A stretch of DNA of 64,000 bases from positions 249,296,156-249,360,155 of the forward strand of contig NC_057804.1 in assembly GCF_018294505.1 (NCBI RefSeq), read 5' to 3'. Shown here one piece after another: positions 44,620 to 57,374 of this stretch. The notes below the pieces were generated by a model. That model was not told the origin of the DNA. It worked only from the letters and a program-made list of their open reading frames with translations, and made no database searches. Positions within the stretch are counted from its first letter, which is position 1. The number at the start of each line of letters is the position of its first letter. The DNA is from Triticum aestivum (lineage: Eukaryota > Streptophyta > Magnoliopsida > Poales > Poaceae). The translations under genes were made by a program, and so were the position numbers.

Positions 44620-47600
44620 TTGACTGCCTGTAGGATTACCAAGCCATACTGGTCGAAGTTGAGTCTAGAAATTCTTTAGTTATATAAGGGAATTGATTGT
44701 GGGATGGAACGTAAGGCTCTTTTTACTCCTTATACCTCATGGCCTTCTGATCTGAGTCATCATCTTCTCCTCTACGGGGATTAAGAACTAGGCTATCTCT
44801 TCTTTCCATCAGGATCACGTGTTACTAATCCGTAGACTTATAGATTGTTGGACTTAAGCCTCGTTTCAGTTCCTACTACTTTTGTATGATTATTGTTGAT
44901 CTCGAGACCTTGATATTGTGCTTCTGAGTGGTTATGCCACCATTTTTGTGAATGTCTCAAATCTTTTCTGAGCATTTACAGCCGTTATGCTGTCCGAGTC
45001 ATCCCAGGTTTCTAAATAGTCTGAAGCATTTGCAAAATCCCTTCCTCCCGTTCCGATGTTCCTTTGGGCCAGATTAACCACACTAATCGGTGAGTTGAGG
45101 TACTTTGTTACCTCGGCGTATATGTTGGAGATAATATTATGACCCTAGGTGTCTTAGGGGATCATCTAGTAATTTAGCTATGATTTGTGTTCCCAGTGTG
45201 ATGATTCTGGCCATCATTCTCGAAAGCATCCCGTGATGCTACTTAGTAGTAGGTATTCTACTCCTTGGGTTTTGAACCCGAGGTTCACTCTACTTACTTC
45301 ATGATGATAGTAATTGCTAGCTCCCTTAGGATATTAGTAACCTTTGCGATAGTCCTTGAAGTCCGTGGTATCTTCTTCTTCCAAATACCATGAACTACTT
45401 ATGGCAGAAGTTCCTCGTTGAACTGAAATATCACAACAGGATTATTCTTGATGAGTTCTCCATGCTATATTGTGACTCTGCCAGCTCAACCTTTCTGCAT
45501 GGGCTATCCGAAAGAATTATGTTGAACTATGTTCGGCATACCAACCCATGTATCCACAACTCAGAAAGTTATATGTTCCTTTGAGTTGTCCCTTTTTAGT
45601 TGTCTACTGACCTTCGTCTATCAATTGATAGTCAAGAGTATGCGTGCGTTCGTTTATCGATGCCTATTACCCTTGTGGTCCGTCAAGCCATTCTGTCCTG
45701 AATGACTTGGAGAAACAAACTCCAGTACCTCATCCATATCCAGGATTGGGTCAAAGAAGTTGTGCTCCGCAGATCAAATTGCTAATCCAGCTTTTGTTCT
45801 GCTCTACCTTGGAGTATTACATATTTTATATCGAGATTGTTATAGGAATTGCACACCATCCTATGAACTCTTGGTACAGTGATACTTCTTGCCATCACTG
45901 TTCATTCCTCGGTTCCTGTGTTATTGTAACCGGAATGCCGACAAGTGGATCGTGGCGTGTGAAATCAATACTGCTAGCAACTTTGTTGCTTGGTAGTTAA
46001 ATGGACGATAACCTCATTCTTAGCGTGTTGATTATTGAATCGTCACCCTAAGGTTGATTGTGCTACCTAGTCCTTATTTCTGGTGCACTCTCCGATCAGT
46101 GAGTTAGGATAGTGCCAATCCTTGCTTATTGATCATATCGTCTTGCCTCAAAAAGCAAGATTGTTCTCGAGTTTAGCAACATATCGGTGGTTCGTGATTT
46201 TCTGAAGATCTTCTCGGAAGTATTACCAGGTTGTCACCTGACCGCTGTGTTGAGCTCGTGATCAAGTTGGTTTCTTATGAACCACCTTCTTTCCAAGAAT
46301 CAGTGTTAGATATCCCTGAGCTAGTTGGTTAAGCTGGACAACAACTTGGAGAGTTGGAAGATAAAAGCTTGCCTGACTTAGTTCGTTCCAAAGGGATATT
46401 CTTGTGTAGTGTGTGTTGAAGAAAGATGATATCTTCATCGATTGGTCCATGTGATCAGTTGCTGGACCTATTGTCTTATCAATCCTTTGATTTGAGTGTG
46501 GGCTATCGTCAAATCAAGTCAGAACCAACGATGTTCGTAATGTTGTCTTACTCGTGGTTGATCCCTCGAGCATACACCATTATATCTTTTGGGTCTGATC
46601 AATGCTATCACCGTGTTCACATGATGGTGGAAGTCCAGTGATATGGAAATTCCGATGAGTTGTTGTTGAGCCCATTGAAAACATCCTTATCTCCTCCATG
46701 ATGTTGTTGAACATTAAGTTAGTGTTGGAAACTTTTGAAAGCATTTTCTTCATGCTAGCTCATGAAGTACTTGTTTGATGAAAGGAGTGACTTCCTTTGA
46801 TTCACGTGCATTTTGATGCAAGTTGCCGCCATGATTTTGAGAAGGCTTGTTTTGCCTCCTTTGGAATCATCCCAAGTCAGTCATGCATGTGCGAAGAATT
46901 CTGTGGTCTGTTAGACTGATCATCTTCATTCCATATGTATATCCTAGCACACCAAGCCACTGATTGAGTTGTTCACAGATAAAGGAGTCTGTCCAAGGTG
47001 AACTCTTTGGACTTCCACGCGTGGAGACTTCGATGTCATTAATGATGGTTCCCCCTCTTGAACTCGGTAGTGTTTATTATAAGACTACTTGTGGTCATGC
47101 TTGTCTTAGACATCGTGTTCACATGTTGTAGCAGAACCAGCTCATGTTTTGGAGCTTGCTATCGTAGTTCATTTCCTGAGAATCTCGCAACGTCATCTCG
47201 TCGATTTGTGTTGCAAACTTTCATTTTTCTTCCTAGACTCGATGAGTCTGGAATATCCTGACACCAACCAGATCTGAGTCTCAGGCAGATATGATGGTTG
47301 GAATATTTCCCAAGAACTATAATATTGGTCCCTCGATAACCGGTAAAGTGGATGTCGTGGCCAACACACCCAGCCGGAAGACCTATTATTGTAGTATCTT
47401 GTTTGAGGAAGTTGGCCACCTACCCATAAGGATTTCGTAGGATTTACCTCCGTAACTGTTCCTTATGGATTCTATTGCTCCCGAAGTCCGACCTGTACTT
47501 GATGTTTTAGTTATCAAACCATATCTATGGGTGGATTACGCTAGCACATCAAGGAGAACATTAGAAGCGGAGTGCTAAATGTCTCTCGGTCGATCATCCA

Positions 47601-48595
47601 GATTTTGTTTCCTTGGCCTCGCTAGGGTGAAATCTGAGTTGATGTTATCTTCCTATGCATCTGCATCGTCCATCGTTGTTCATCATGGTGGTATGTTGTG
47701 TTGCCAGGATCCTTGACGCGGATGTTGGTAAAACCTTGATGATTATGGAATTGCTCAAGTTCTTGAGAGCACGCACAAGCGCTAGGTGTTATCATCAGCA
47801 CTAACTGGGTTTGCTCTCAGTTTCCTCGGCAATGCTATGATCCTTTCAAACAGTGAATTCACTCTCTATGGTTGGGTCCTTCCCCAGTTACCAGAATCAT
47901 TCCCAGCATTTGCATTTTGTTCCCAGCTTGCACCGCCAATGTGCCATTCTACCATGGGTCTCTTCCATTTCCGGTGATAAGCAAATTCATCCATTACGTT
48001 GTCTTCAACAAGGTAATCCACATCATCCATTCTGGCCCGAGTATGCCATTCTACCGACCCCCGCCAATTGATTGCTGTGATTTGCCTTAGACTGTTATAG
48101 AGAGTCGCAATGATCTCTATATCAAAGGTAATTCTTTTTGCCACTTAAGAGGGATATATATCTACGAGTCACCATCCCTAAGGTGCATCATTATGGTGTC
48201 ATGTCAACTTAACTCCTCGCTACGTGGACAATCGTTTACCACCCTCTTAAGTGTGGAATTGTTGTCCACCTAGTGCACCTTCGTCATCCATCTCTTTCCA
48301 CCCCTCTTGATGTGTAACTCGTGTCTCAACCCGAGATATGGTCCTATGTCTCATTCCATGAGTTAATCCTGAGTGGTTCGATCTTCGAAAGATCAGTCCT
48401 TCTAGAGTCTCCTTCTTCCCTCCATGTCATGTTGACAGGATTTCTCAGAGCAAGACTTCAAGACAATGATGGTGACTGAATCAACGTTCAACTGAAGTGC
48501 ACCCTGGATCGTGGAGATTATACTAGTTGCGTTTACCTTTCACCTTACCCTACGCTTGAATCTCGAGACGAGATTCTTGTTTAGTGGGGGTGAGT
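44620..48595 (+). pseudogene. Element B internal domain: decayed gag-pol remnants
   Basis: The first 390 bases match the leader of element A. No gag or zinc knuckle is found. From about 46170 scraps of pol appear in the normal order. Near 46195 DNA like that coding [15 protein letters not shown] is seen. At 46488-46520 there is DLSVGYRQIKS, corresponding to the RT phrase [10 protein letters not shown]. At about 47255-47370 there are pieces matching the RNase H end (NPDTNQ, GKVDVVANT) in shifted frames. Stops and indels are frequent in every frame. The 3' end (48560-48595) regains close identity to element A, including the polypurine tract. None of this can encode a working enzyme. Confidence 0.75.
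48582..48595 (+). promoter_or_regulatory. Polypurine tract of element B
   Basis: TAGTGGGGGTGAGT directly precedes the 3' LTR and is almost identical to that of element A, in contrast to the decayed sequence upstream. Confidence 0.85.
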
Positions 48596-51500
48596 TGTCA
48601 CATCCCTAGTTCTGACAATGCCTAGTGCATGCATTAGAGTGTTACATCATGTTTAAATTTCATTTAAACCTGAGATGGGGATTGACTAAACCCTAGCATT
48701 AAATCAATTCAACTAGGGTCAAAATAAAATCTTTTCCAATGAACCCAAAATGCCCTCTGAAAATGTTCATGATTTCTGGTAAAGGTGAAAACCTCTGCCA
48801 AAAATGATGCACATATTTCTAGGCCATTCTGGATTTTTGAATTAACACATATTGTATTTGAGTTGGAGCAAATATATGTTATATATATTTCTAATGCTTC
48901 AATAATTCTGATATTTTGTGAGGGGCTCTAGAATATTACTTTCAGTCCCTGCAAAAATTATTGGAAGAAACAAAAATGGTTTAGTGCTTGAACTAAATCA
49001 AAACAGATAGAAATAAATAGAAAACAACAATTAAAATAGAAACAGAGAAGGAGGGGGTACCTGTTACTTACCAGGCCCAGCAGAGAAGCCAGCCCACCAG
49101 GCCCATGTGCCAGTCATCCTCAACCTCTTGCCAGTGGGCACGAGGGTGTGTGGCCGCAGCGCGCCGACACGCGTCCCGGCCACCTCCTGCTTGCCGCTTC
49201 CCCCTCGACGCCCTGGTGAAGCCACGACACCCCCCCTGACCGCCCCTCTCTCTCTCTCTGCACCCCCTCCTCCCCTCTGCTCTCTCTCACTCGCCGAGCG
49301 CAGCCGTAGCCGCTCCACCGTAAGGCCGCGACCACCGTCTCCCCCTCGACCCCTCGCTGTGCTTGCGAGCTCCGCCTCGACCCTCTCTTCCTCCCCACCG
49401 ATCCACGGCCCTCCGGAAGCCCTGCATCGCCGCCCACGTCGCCGTTCCCCTCCTCGGCCACCGGAGATCGTCGCCGTCGATTCGCTGCACTCCGGCCGCC
49501 CCCGAGCCCACTAACCCTCGCTACAGCTCCGCGGTGAGCCTCCGTGCAGAACCCCTCTCCCTCCCCTCGCGTTTGCAAGCTCTAGGCCATAGCTCCGCCG
49601 CGGCCGAAGCTCGCCGCCGTCGTGCCTCGTCGCCGTCGTGGCCAGAGCCACTGGAGCTCCCACCCGAGTACACCAGTGTGCTCAGCGCGCCTCCACGAAC
49701 CTGCAGCTACCAGTAGCTCCGCCTCCCGTGCCCTCTAGCACCATACTCGACTGCTCCCGAACGCCGGCCGCCGCCACGAGCTCGACCCCGGCGAGCTCGA
49801 ACCACCCCAACCCCTCCCCTTTGGCTCTCTGGATGCGCAAGAGCCCGTGCTACGCCCCGGTGCCCTCAGTGCGCGAATCCGATGCCCCTAGCGCAAGTCC
49901 GGCGTGCTCCGCCGTGCTCTGTGGTCACCGCCGGCCAAACTCCGGCGGGCCGATGTAGCCACTTAGTTAGGGGCTAATCACCCTATGAGCCACTGCCATG
50001 TGGGCCCCTGCACCTAACTAGGATTAGTATTTTTTCTGTTTAGTTTAGTCTAATTGCAGTGGCCCCATGCGTCAGTTTTGACCGTGCTGGCGTGGCCGTT
50101 GACTGGGCCCACCCGTCAGCGGCACTAAGCAGCCCCAGTCACTGACCAGTGGACCCCACTGGTCAGGTTTGACCTGAATCTGCCCCGTTGACCTGATGAC
50201 GTCAAGGTGATGTCATGCTGACGCATTAAATGATTTTCTGGATTTAAAATAAATCAGAAAATCCAGAAAATTGTATAAACTTCTAAAATTCATAGAAAAT
50301 CAACCGTAACTCCAAATTAAATAAATTATATATGAAAAATTATCAGAAAAATTCAAGGAATCCATCTGTACCATTTTCATGCATGTTAGAACAACTTATA
50401 GCTGCTGTTTAGCACAAATCATATAAAGGGCATTTATTTAATCACATATGGAGTTTGAATTTGAATCTTGTATTCAAACCAACTTCATTTAATCTGTTGC
50501 TAGTTGCATTAGCCAAAACACATTCACTTTGCCATGTCATGATCATGCATCATATTGTGCATTGCATTGATTGTGTTCCCTTCTGTGTTGCCGGTATTGG
50601 TCCCCTCTCGATAGACGCGATACCGATGATGTGATCGTTGACACTGATGAAGACTCAATGTTATCTTCAGAAGTGCCAGGCAAGCAAAACCCCCTTGTTC
50701 ATTCCGACAAAACCCCACTCTCTCGCTCCTGCTCTCTTTTTCTGCATTAGGACAACATCGATTCAACTGTTACTTGCTGCGGTAGCTGAACCCCTTTATC
50801 CTTTGCATGACCTGTCATTCCACAGTAAATAGATGAAACCCACTAGCATGAGTAGGAGTTGTTTGAGCCCTGTTGTGCCTACTCATTCACGCTTGTTTGT
50901 CATGCCTGCTACTGCTTCGAGTTGAGTCAGGTCTGATTCATCGAGGATGAATCAGAGGCGTGTGAACATGTCCTACTGTGTGTGAGCTAAGTGTGTGAAC
51001 ACGATTTGGTAAAGGTAGCGGTGAGAGGCCATGTAGGAGTACATGGTGGGTTGTCTCATTGCAGCCGTCCTCAGGAACTGAGTTCTGTGTTTGTGATCCA
51101 TGACCAGCTACTACCACACATTGGAATGCTTAAGTGCCCCTCTCGACTTATTAATCAACATGATCTCTGTCCAGGAGTTGCAACTAGTTTCTGGTGTTTG
51201 TAGGTAGTGTTAGTAGTCTACCAAGTGGCACCCGGTACAGGTGGGCTTGGGACAGACTAGGCACAGTGGCCCGGTGTACCAAGTGGCACCCGGTTGGTGG
51301 GCTTGGGAACCCTGCACACATCGTTTGGGGCCGTAAGCGACACCCCGGCCAGATCTCCTTGCGGATGGAACCCGAATAGGCGATAAACCTGGACTAGAGA
51401 CTTGTTCGGTTAGTCAGGTCATGGCCGACTCCCTCGCCCGGCTTCCGCTTGAAGGTTGCCGAGGTACATGACGTGTACAGGGTGGTAAGTGGCGGGAGCG

Positions 51501-52743
51501 TGTATGAAGAAGTACACCCCTGCAGGGTTATCATTATCTATTCGAATAGCCGGATTCCTCGGATATGGAAACGTGGACCCCTTATACAGTTAATAGACAA
51601 GTGAAAGTGGATACTCTAAAATGCGCAAGATAAGCGTGAGTGCCATGGATGGCGTTCTCGTAGGGAGACGGGAGCGGATCCATAGTGGTGTATTGATATG
51701 GTGAATATGTGGACTCGTGTGCGCCACCTCAAAAGAGTTACTTGCAGTCGTAGTTCAGGATAGCCACCGAGTCAAAGCTGGCTTGCTGCAGTCAAACTCC
51801 ACCATCCCCTTTGTTGATAATGATGCATATGTAGATAGATCTGATGTAAGTCTTGTTGGGTACATTTGTACTCACGTTTGCCTAATTATGTTTTTGCAGA
51901 GAGACTTCAGTCTCGCTAGTAGTACCGCGTGGACTTTGACGTTTAGCTTGTTACCTCAGCTACGATCTTGTGCCCTCGGCAGGATTTGGTAGATAGTCAG
52001 GCTTCTCAGCCTTTTTCATTTATAGATGTCTGTACTCAGATATGGTAGCTTCCGCTTGTGCTTTGTTTTGTATGCTCTGAATGTTGGGTCATGAGACCCA
52101 TGTTTGTAATATCTCGCTCCTCGGAGCCTATTGAATAAACTACTTGAGTCGTAGAGTCATTTTGTGATGCCATGTTGTATTGCACATATCGAGCATATTG
52201 TGTGTATGTTATTGAAATGCTTGGTATGTGTGGGATCTGACTATCTAGTTGTTTACCTTTAGTAGCCTCTCTTACCGGGAAATGTCTCCTAGTGTTTCCA
52301 CCGAGCCATGGTAGCTTGCTACTGCTCCGGGACACTTAGGCTGGCCGGCATGTGTCCTTCTTCGTTCCTGTGTCTGTCCCTTCGGGGAAATGTCACGCGA
52401 TGAATACCGGAGTCCTGTTAGCCCGCTACAGCCCGGTTCACTGGAGTCCTGCTAGCCCAGTGCTACAGCCTGGATTCACTCGCTGATGACCGACACGTTC
52501 GATGCTGGGTCATGAATGCCTGTCCCTGTAAGTTTGTGCCACTTTGGGTTTACGACTAGCCATGTCAGCCCGGGCTCCTTATCATATGGATGCTAGCGAC
52601 ACTATCATATACGTGTGCCAAAAGGCGCAAACGGTCCCGGGTAAAGGTAAGGCGACACCCGTGGGAATACCGTGCGTGAGGCCGCAAAGTGATATGAAGT
52701 GTTACATGCTAGATCTATGTGGCATTGAGTTGGGGTCCTGACA
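48596..52743 (+). repeat. Element B 3' LTR (4148 bp)
   Basis: It is the same length as the 5' LTR and about 99% identical by eye. Confidence 0.96.
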
Positions 52744-52830
52744 ATTAGACTTCGACTTGCTGGCTGGAGTTTTCCCCGTCAGGCACCCATCTGGTTCAAG
52801 CCGTCAGCCAATCTCCATAGTAACGTCTAA
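52744..52830 (+). pseudogene. F-box/DUF295 gene, 3' coding end (after element B)
   Basis: 52744-52748 is the second ATTAG copy. From 52749 the coding frame of the F-box pseudogene continues: the split codon AG+A gives Arg, followed by LRLAGWSFPRQAPIWFKPSA and then NLHSNV and a TAA at 52828-52830. PIWFKPS is a usual DUF295 C-terminal phrase. With the inferred exons 39119-39869 and 40020-40455 the three pieces total 1269 bases, exactly 423 codons including the stop, a normal length for the family. Confidence 0.85.
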
Positions 52831-53100
52831 CTGAGCCAGTTAGTTAGATGCGTACACTTGGTGTAGTAGGATCTTCATTTAGTTTGATGCATACACTTGT
52901 TCTTTTTTGGTAGCCCTTTTATGATGATGGCTGATGTTTGGTTTGCAGAAGAGAGTTGCGTCTTTACTCTTCTGGCCTGCTTACTGCTTCTGTTGCAACC
53001 CCAGCCCTGGTTGCTGCTGCTGTTGTTTTCAATGTACAACCAGTAGTATATTTCGTCTGTTGGTTGAATAAATGTGTTGTTAGAACGACAAACACAATTT
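52831..53100 (+). other. 3' untranslated region of the F-box pseudogene
   Basis: Non-coding, T-rich sequence with a candidate polyadenylation signal AATAAA at about 53067. From 53101 to 54153 I see only spacer, with a (TAAA)n microsatellite at 53303-53328. Confidence 0.5.
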
Positions 53101-54153
53101 TTTGGAAGTCGTTGCATGGTTCGATCCTTTAGTGCCCCGTACCGTACGTAGCACATACTATTTTTGGTACGGAACACATTTTCCACTTGCCGATAACATG
53201 CATCCCACTGATGAAGGCCCAATAGAGGAGCCCATAATTAACTGGAAGGGAGGCTCTCACATGAATCTGGCCCAGGTACATGCTCATGGTTCCCTAAACA
53301 TAAATAAGTAAATAAATAAATAAATAAAGCTAAATGCTCATGCACCAGTTCTATATATTCATGATTTAAGAGGAGGATATTATTTCCTATGATAGTGTCG
53401 TTACATTCAGTCGATATTATTCTTAGGCAAGATAGTGACAAGTCTTCTTTCTCCCAGCATTTTCTTCCTGCAACGAGCGGACCCATGCAAATCATAGTCA
53501 ACGTCGTAAATAGTTCCGATCCATTTTTATTTTCAATAAGAATGTCTAACCCAGCCTAGCACATTGGCGACAACACTTTATCCTCCGCCTTGGTGCGCTC
53601 GCCGCGGTGCCGGTGTCCGGCCCTGTCAACATAGTGTATCGGGAGAGGACTGTAGTTGTGAGTATGATAGTAAAGACCCACCAGGTCCACTCTCGGACAC
53701 AAGCTACCGCCTCTTTTACTACTCAGATGCACCCCTCGTTTTTTACTCTAATCCACCCTGCTGATATCTAGGACCCACATCATTTTCAATGTATAGTCAA
53801 TTAAGGACATAATTGTACAACATTTTTTGAGTAGTAATTTGGAGGAGCAGGCTATAAACTGGGTTGTGTGGTCTCTGTGGCCCGTCTAACAACATGACCA
53901 GCCCAGCAGTTTTTCCTTTGGGAAAATAGGTCCCCCAGTATTTCTTTTTGAAGAACACCCAAGCTAGGCCTATTTGTTTTCTCCGACTTACTCGGTGGAA
54001 AATCTTTCAAGACGAGGAGGGATGCATTCCGGCCTGTCCAAAGAGTATGGTCAGTGTCTATTAAAAGTAATATCAAAGGAGTTGAAAATTCCAAAAAAAT
54101 TATAGCAAATGGGAAATTAGTTTTTTTTGTTTTTGTTCTTCACTGATATTTTA

Positions 54154-54279
54154 TACTCCCTCCATCCCAAAATTCTTGTCTTAGATTAGTCTAGATACAG
54201 ATATAGCTAATACCAAAACATGACTTGATACATTTGTATTTAGACAAATCTAAGAAAAAAAATTGGGACGGAGGGAGTA
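54154..54279. mobile_element. Stowaway-type MITE (about 122 bp)
   Basis: The ends are CTCCCTCCATCCCAAAATTCTT and the complementary AATTGGGACGGAGGGAG, with TA duplicated at 54154-54155 and 54278-54279. This is a very common wheat-type MITE structure. Confidence 0.92.
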
Positions 54280-54547
54280 TTTCACTTGATTTACATGACA
54301 TAGTACTAACTTATTTTCAAAAAAAAATTAGTATGTACAAATTTTAGGATTAAGAATATTTTATTCCCCGACAAAAATTTGCGAATTTTCAAAATTTCGC
54401 ACATATTTAGTTCAATTTTTTAACCCTGGTACTGACCAGAAAATGGGCAGCAATTCTAAAAATGGAAAATGGGCTACAATAAAGTCCATATGAATTAGAA
54501 AATGAGTGAAAATTATAAAAATGATAGCAAATGGGCTGTACACACCA

Positions 54548-55570
54548 CAGATTTTGAGGCTGACTTGTTTATGCAAGGCTTTGTCAGTCAACACACGATT
54601 CTAGCAGCAGCAACTGTTGGATGTCCATCCAACGGTCGACGTGCTTCTTCAATATCTGATCTTCCGGCTCCAGACCCCTAAACTAGCGCCGGCGGGACTG
54701 CGTGCTCCCTCCTCTTGTGGCCCGCTATGATGTCGCACAGGCTTCACCGGCCCACCCTACTCCCTCCGCTGGCCTGGCCGCATGCAATCAACTGCCTCCT
54801 TATTACGCGAAAAAATGATTCCTCCCACTAACAACTGGGGCGCACCGATTGGGAGGCTGACCTATGGGCCTACTAAGTTGATGCATACACAGGGCTTGTC
54901 AACTTAGTCAACAAACGATTCTAGCAGCAGTGACCGTTGGATTTGAATCAAACGGTCCTGCTGCTTCTTCAATCGCTACTCTTCTTGTACCAGCTGCCCA
55001 AACCAACGCCGGCGAGACCGCCTGCTCCTTCCTCCAGTGGCCGGCTATGCTGCCGTTGAGGCCTCACCGCCCCCTACTACTCCCACCGCTAGCCAGGCCC
55101 TGCGGCGATAGCAGCCTCACATCACAGCCGAACCAGTGAACCCTTGTACTCCTCTCCGCGTGGGCATCCACTACCGCATCTTCCATGGCTCCATGTCATC
55201 CCCTTCCTAGGCCTCGCTGTCATCCACCGCCCTGGTGCTCTTGGTGCGGCGTGGTCAAGGAACGACTTCCATCAGAAGAGTATTGTTCATGGAGAGGCTG
55301 ACAGCTAGGTCCACGGCCGCAGCAAGGAGTGCCTCCTTATTACGCGGGAAATAATGATTCCTGCACCTAACAGCAGGGACCCACCAGATGGGCCACTATA
55401 TTTCGCGAATAAAACGTTTCCCCCCTGACTACTGGGACCCACCAGCTACATCTTTGCATGCAAGGAAGTGCGTACGTATCACGGGCAAAAAAAATGATTC
55501 GCCCCCTGACTGCTGGGACCCACCAGCTACATCTTCGCACGCAAGGAAGTGCCTGAGAGTCGGGACCCAC
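54548..55570. repeat. Degenerate direct repeats, function unknown
   Basis: A unit containing acgattctagcagcag, cttcttcaat, cgccggcg and ggcctcaccg occurs at about 54548-54845 and again at 54851-55140. The phrase gcctccttattacgcg recurs at 54795 and 55326. A shorter tandem (ctgactgctgggacccaccagctacatcttc...gcaaggaagtgc) occurs at about 55425-55475 and 55505-55555. The copies are diverged. I cannot assign a transposon family; a decayed DNA element is possible. 54280-54547 and 55571-55721 hold AT-rich spacer with nothing recognised. Confidence 0.6.
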
Positions 55571-55721
55571 ATGGTCGAAGCGTACGTAGCGTTGTCATTC
55601 TGGTCATGAACGTGTACGTACATACTGGTCGATGTAGAGGTGCGCATGTGTCGTAGTAGAGGCACGCACGTGTCATAGTAGAGGCGCGCCCATAGCATGT
55701 ACACATACGTACAGCGGCCAG

Positions 55722-57374
55722 GGTGGAATAGAATGGTGGTTGAGGAGAAGACAAAAAGGAGAAGATAGTCTCACATCAACTAGGCGTATCAACAGACTAT
55801 GGAGATGCCAATCAATAGATATCAATGTGAATGAGTAGGGATTGCCATGCAACGGATGCACTAGAGCTATAAGTGTATGAAAGCTCAACAAAAAAACTAA
55901 GTGGGTGTGCAACTTGCTTGCTCACGAAGACCTAGGGCACTTTGAGGAAGCCCATCATTGGAATATACAAGTCAAGTTCTATAATGAAAAATTCCGACTA
56001 GTATATGAAAGTGACAACATAGGAGACTCTCTGTCATGAAGACCATGATGCTACTTTGAAGCACAAGTGTGGTAAAAGGATAGTAGCATTGTCCCTTCTC
56101 TCTTTTTCTCTCATTTTTTATTTGGGCCTTTTCTCTTTTTTTATTTAGTCCGGAGTTTCATCCCGACTTGTGGGGGAATCATAGTCTCCATCATCCTTTC
56201 CTCGCATGGGACAATGCTCTAATAATGAAGATCATCACAGTTTTGTTTACTTACAACTCAAGAATTGCAACTTGATACTTAGAACAAAATATGACTCTAT
56301 GTGAATGCCTCTGGCGGTGTACCAGGATGTGCAACGATTCAAGAGTGACATGTATGAAAAATTATGAATGGTGGCTTTGCCACAAATACGATGTCAACTA
56401 CATGATCATGCTAGCAATATGACAATATGAAGCGTGTCATAATAAAAGGAACGGTGGAAAGTTGCATGGCAATATATCTCAGAGTGGCTATGGAAATGCC
56501 ATCATAGGTAGGTTTATGGTACCGGCGAGAGTTGCGCGATACTAGAGAGGCTAGCAACAATGGAAGGGTGAGAGTGCGTACAATCCATGGACTCAACATT
56601 AGTTATAAAGAACTCACATAATTATTGCAAAAATCTACAAGTAATCAAAATAAAGTACTACACGCATGCTCCTAGGGGAAGAGTTGGTAGGAGTTAATAA
56701 CCGCGCGATCCCGACCTCCACACATAAGGAAGGCAATCAATAAATAAATCATGCTCCAACTTCATCACATAACGGTTGACCATATGTGCATGCTACGGGT
56801 ATCACAAACTTTAACACAAGTATTCCTCAAATTCACAACTACTCAACAAGCATGCCTCCAATATTACCATCCTCATATCTCAAAACAATCATCAAGCATC
56901 AAACTTCTCATAGTATTCAATGCACTTTATATGAATGTTTTTATTAGGACTAATTTTATAACCAAAGCAAATTACCATGCTTTTCTAAAAGACTTTCAAA
57001 ATAATATAAGTGAAGCATGAGAGATCAATAATTTCTATAAAATAAAACCACCACCGTGCTCTAAAAGGATATAAGTGAAGCACTAGAGCAAAATTATCTA
57101 GGTCAAAAGATATAAGTGAAGCACATAGAGTATTCTAATAAATTCCGATTCATGCGTGTCTCTCCTAAAAGGTGTGCACAGCAAGGATAATTGTCGTAAA
57201 CTAAAAAGCAACGACTCAAATCATACAAGGCGCTCCAAGCAAAACACATATCATGTGGTGAATAAAATTATAGCCTCAAGTAAAGTTACCAATAGACGAA
57301 GAAGAAAGAGGGGATGCCTTACTGTGCATCCCCAAGATTAGGCTTTTGTTTGTCCTTGAATTATATTGGGGTGG
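55722..57374 (-). mobile_element. Fragment of a pol-less gypsy internal domain
   Basis: It aligns collinearly with 18173-19920 of the element at 16374-23669: the phrases gaagacctagggca, ttctataatgaaaa, gaagcacaagtgtggtaaaagga and ataagtgaagca appear in the same order. Neither LTR is present. The right side is cut at 57375 by the insertion of the Tat-type element. No coding capacity. Confidence 0.82.

Larger units (their letters stand above)
40456..52743 (+). mobile_element. Element B: non-autonomous long-LTR Tekay-like retrotransposon
   Basis: It has two LTRs of 4148 bp each and perfect ATTAG target duplications. The primer-binding site TGGTATCAGAGC, the leader (44604 to about 45010), the polypurine tract and many LTR blocks match element A. 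The internal 3992 bp has no intact frame and only remnants of pol. By eye the LTRs differ at roughly 45-50 positions (about 1.1%), so it inserted somewhat before element A but still recently. It must have used proteins supplied by another element. Confidence 0.94.

Noticed and set aside
45390..48144. Short open frames in the interior of element B as new genes
   Set aside because: They are short, on both strands, and correspond in order to decayed pol segments of the A-type element.
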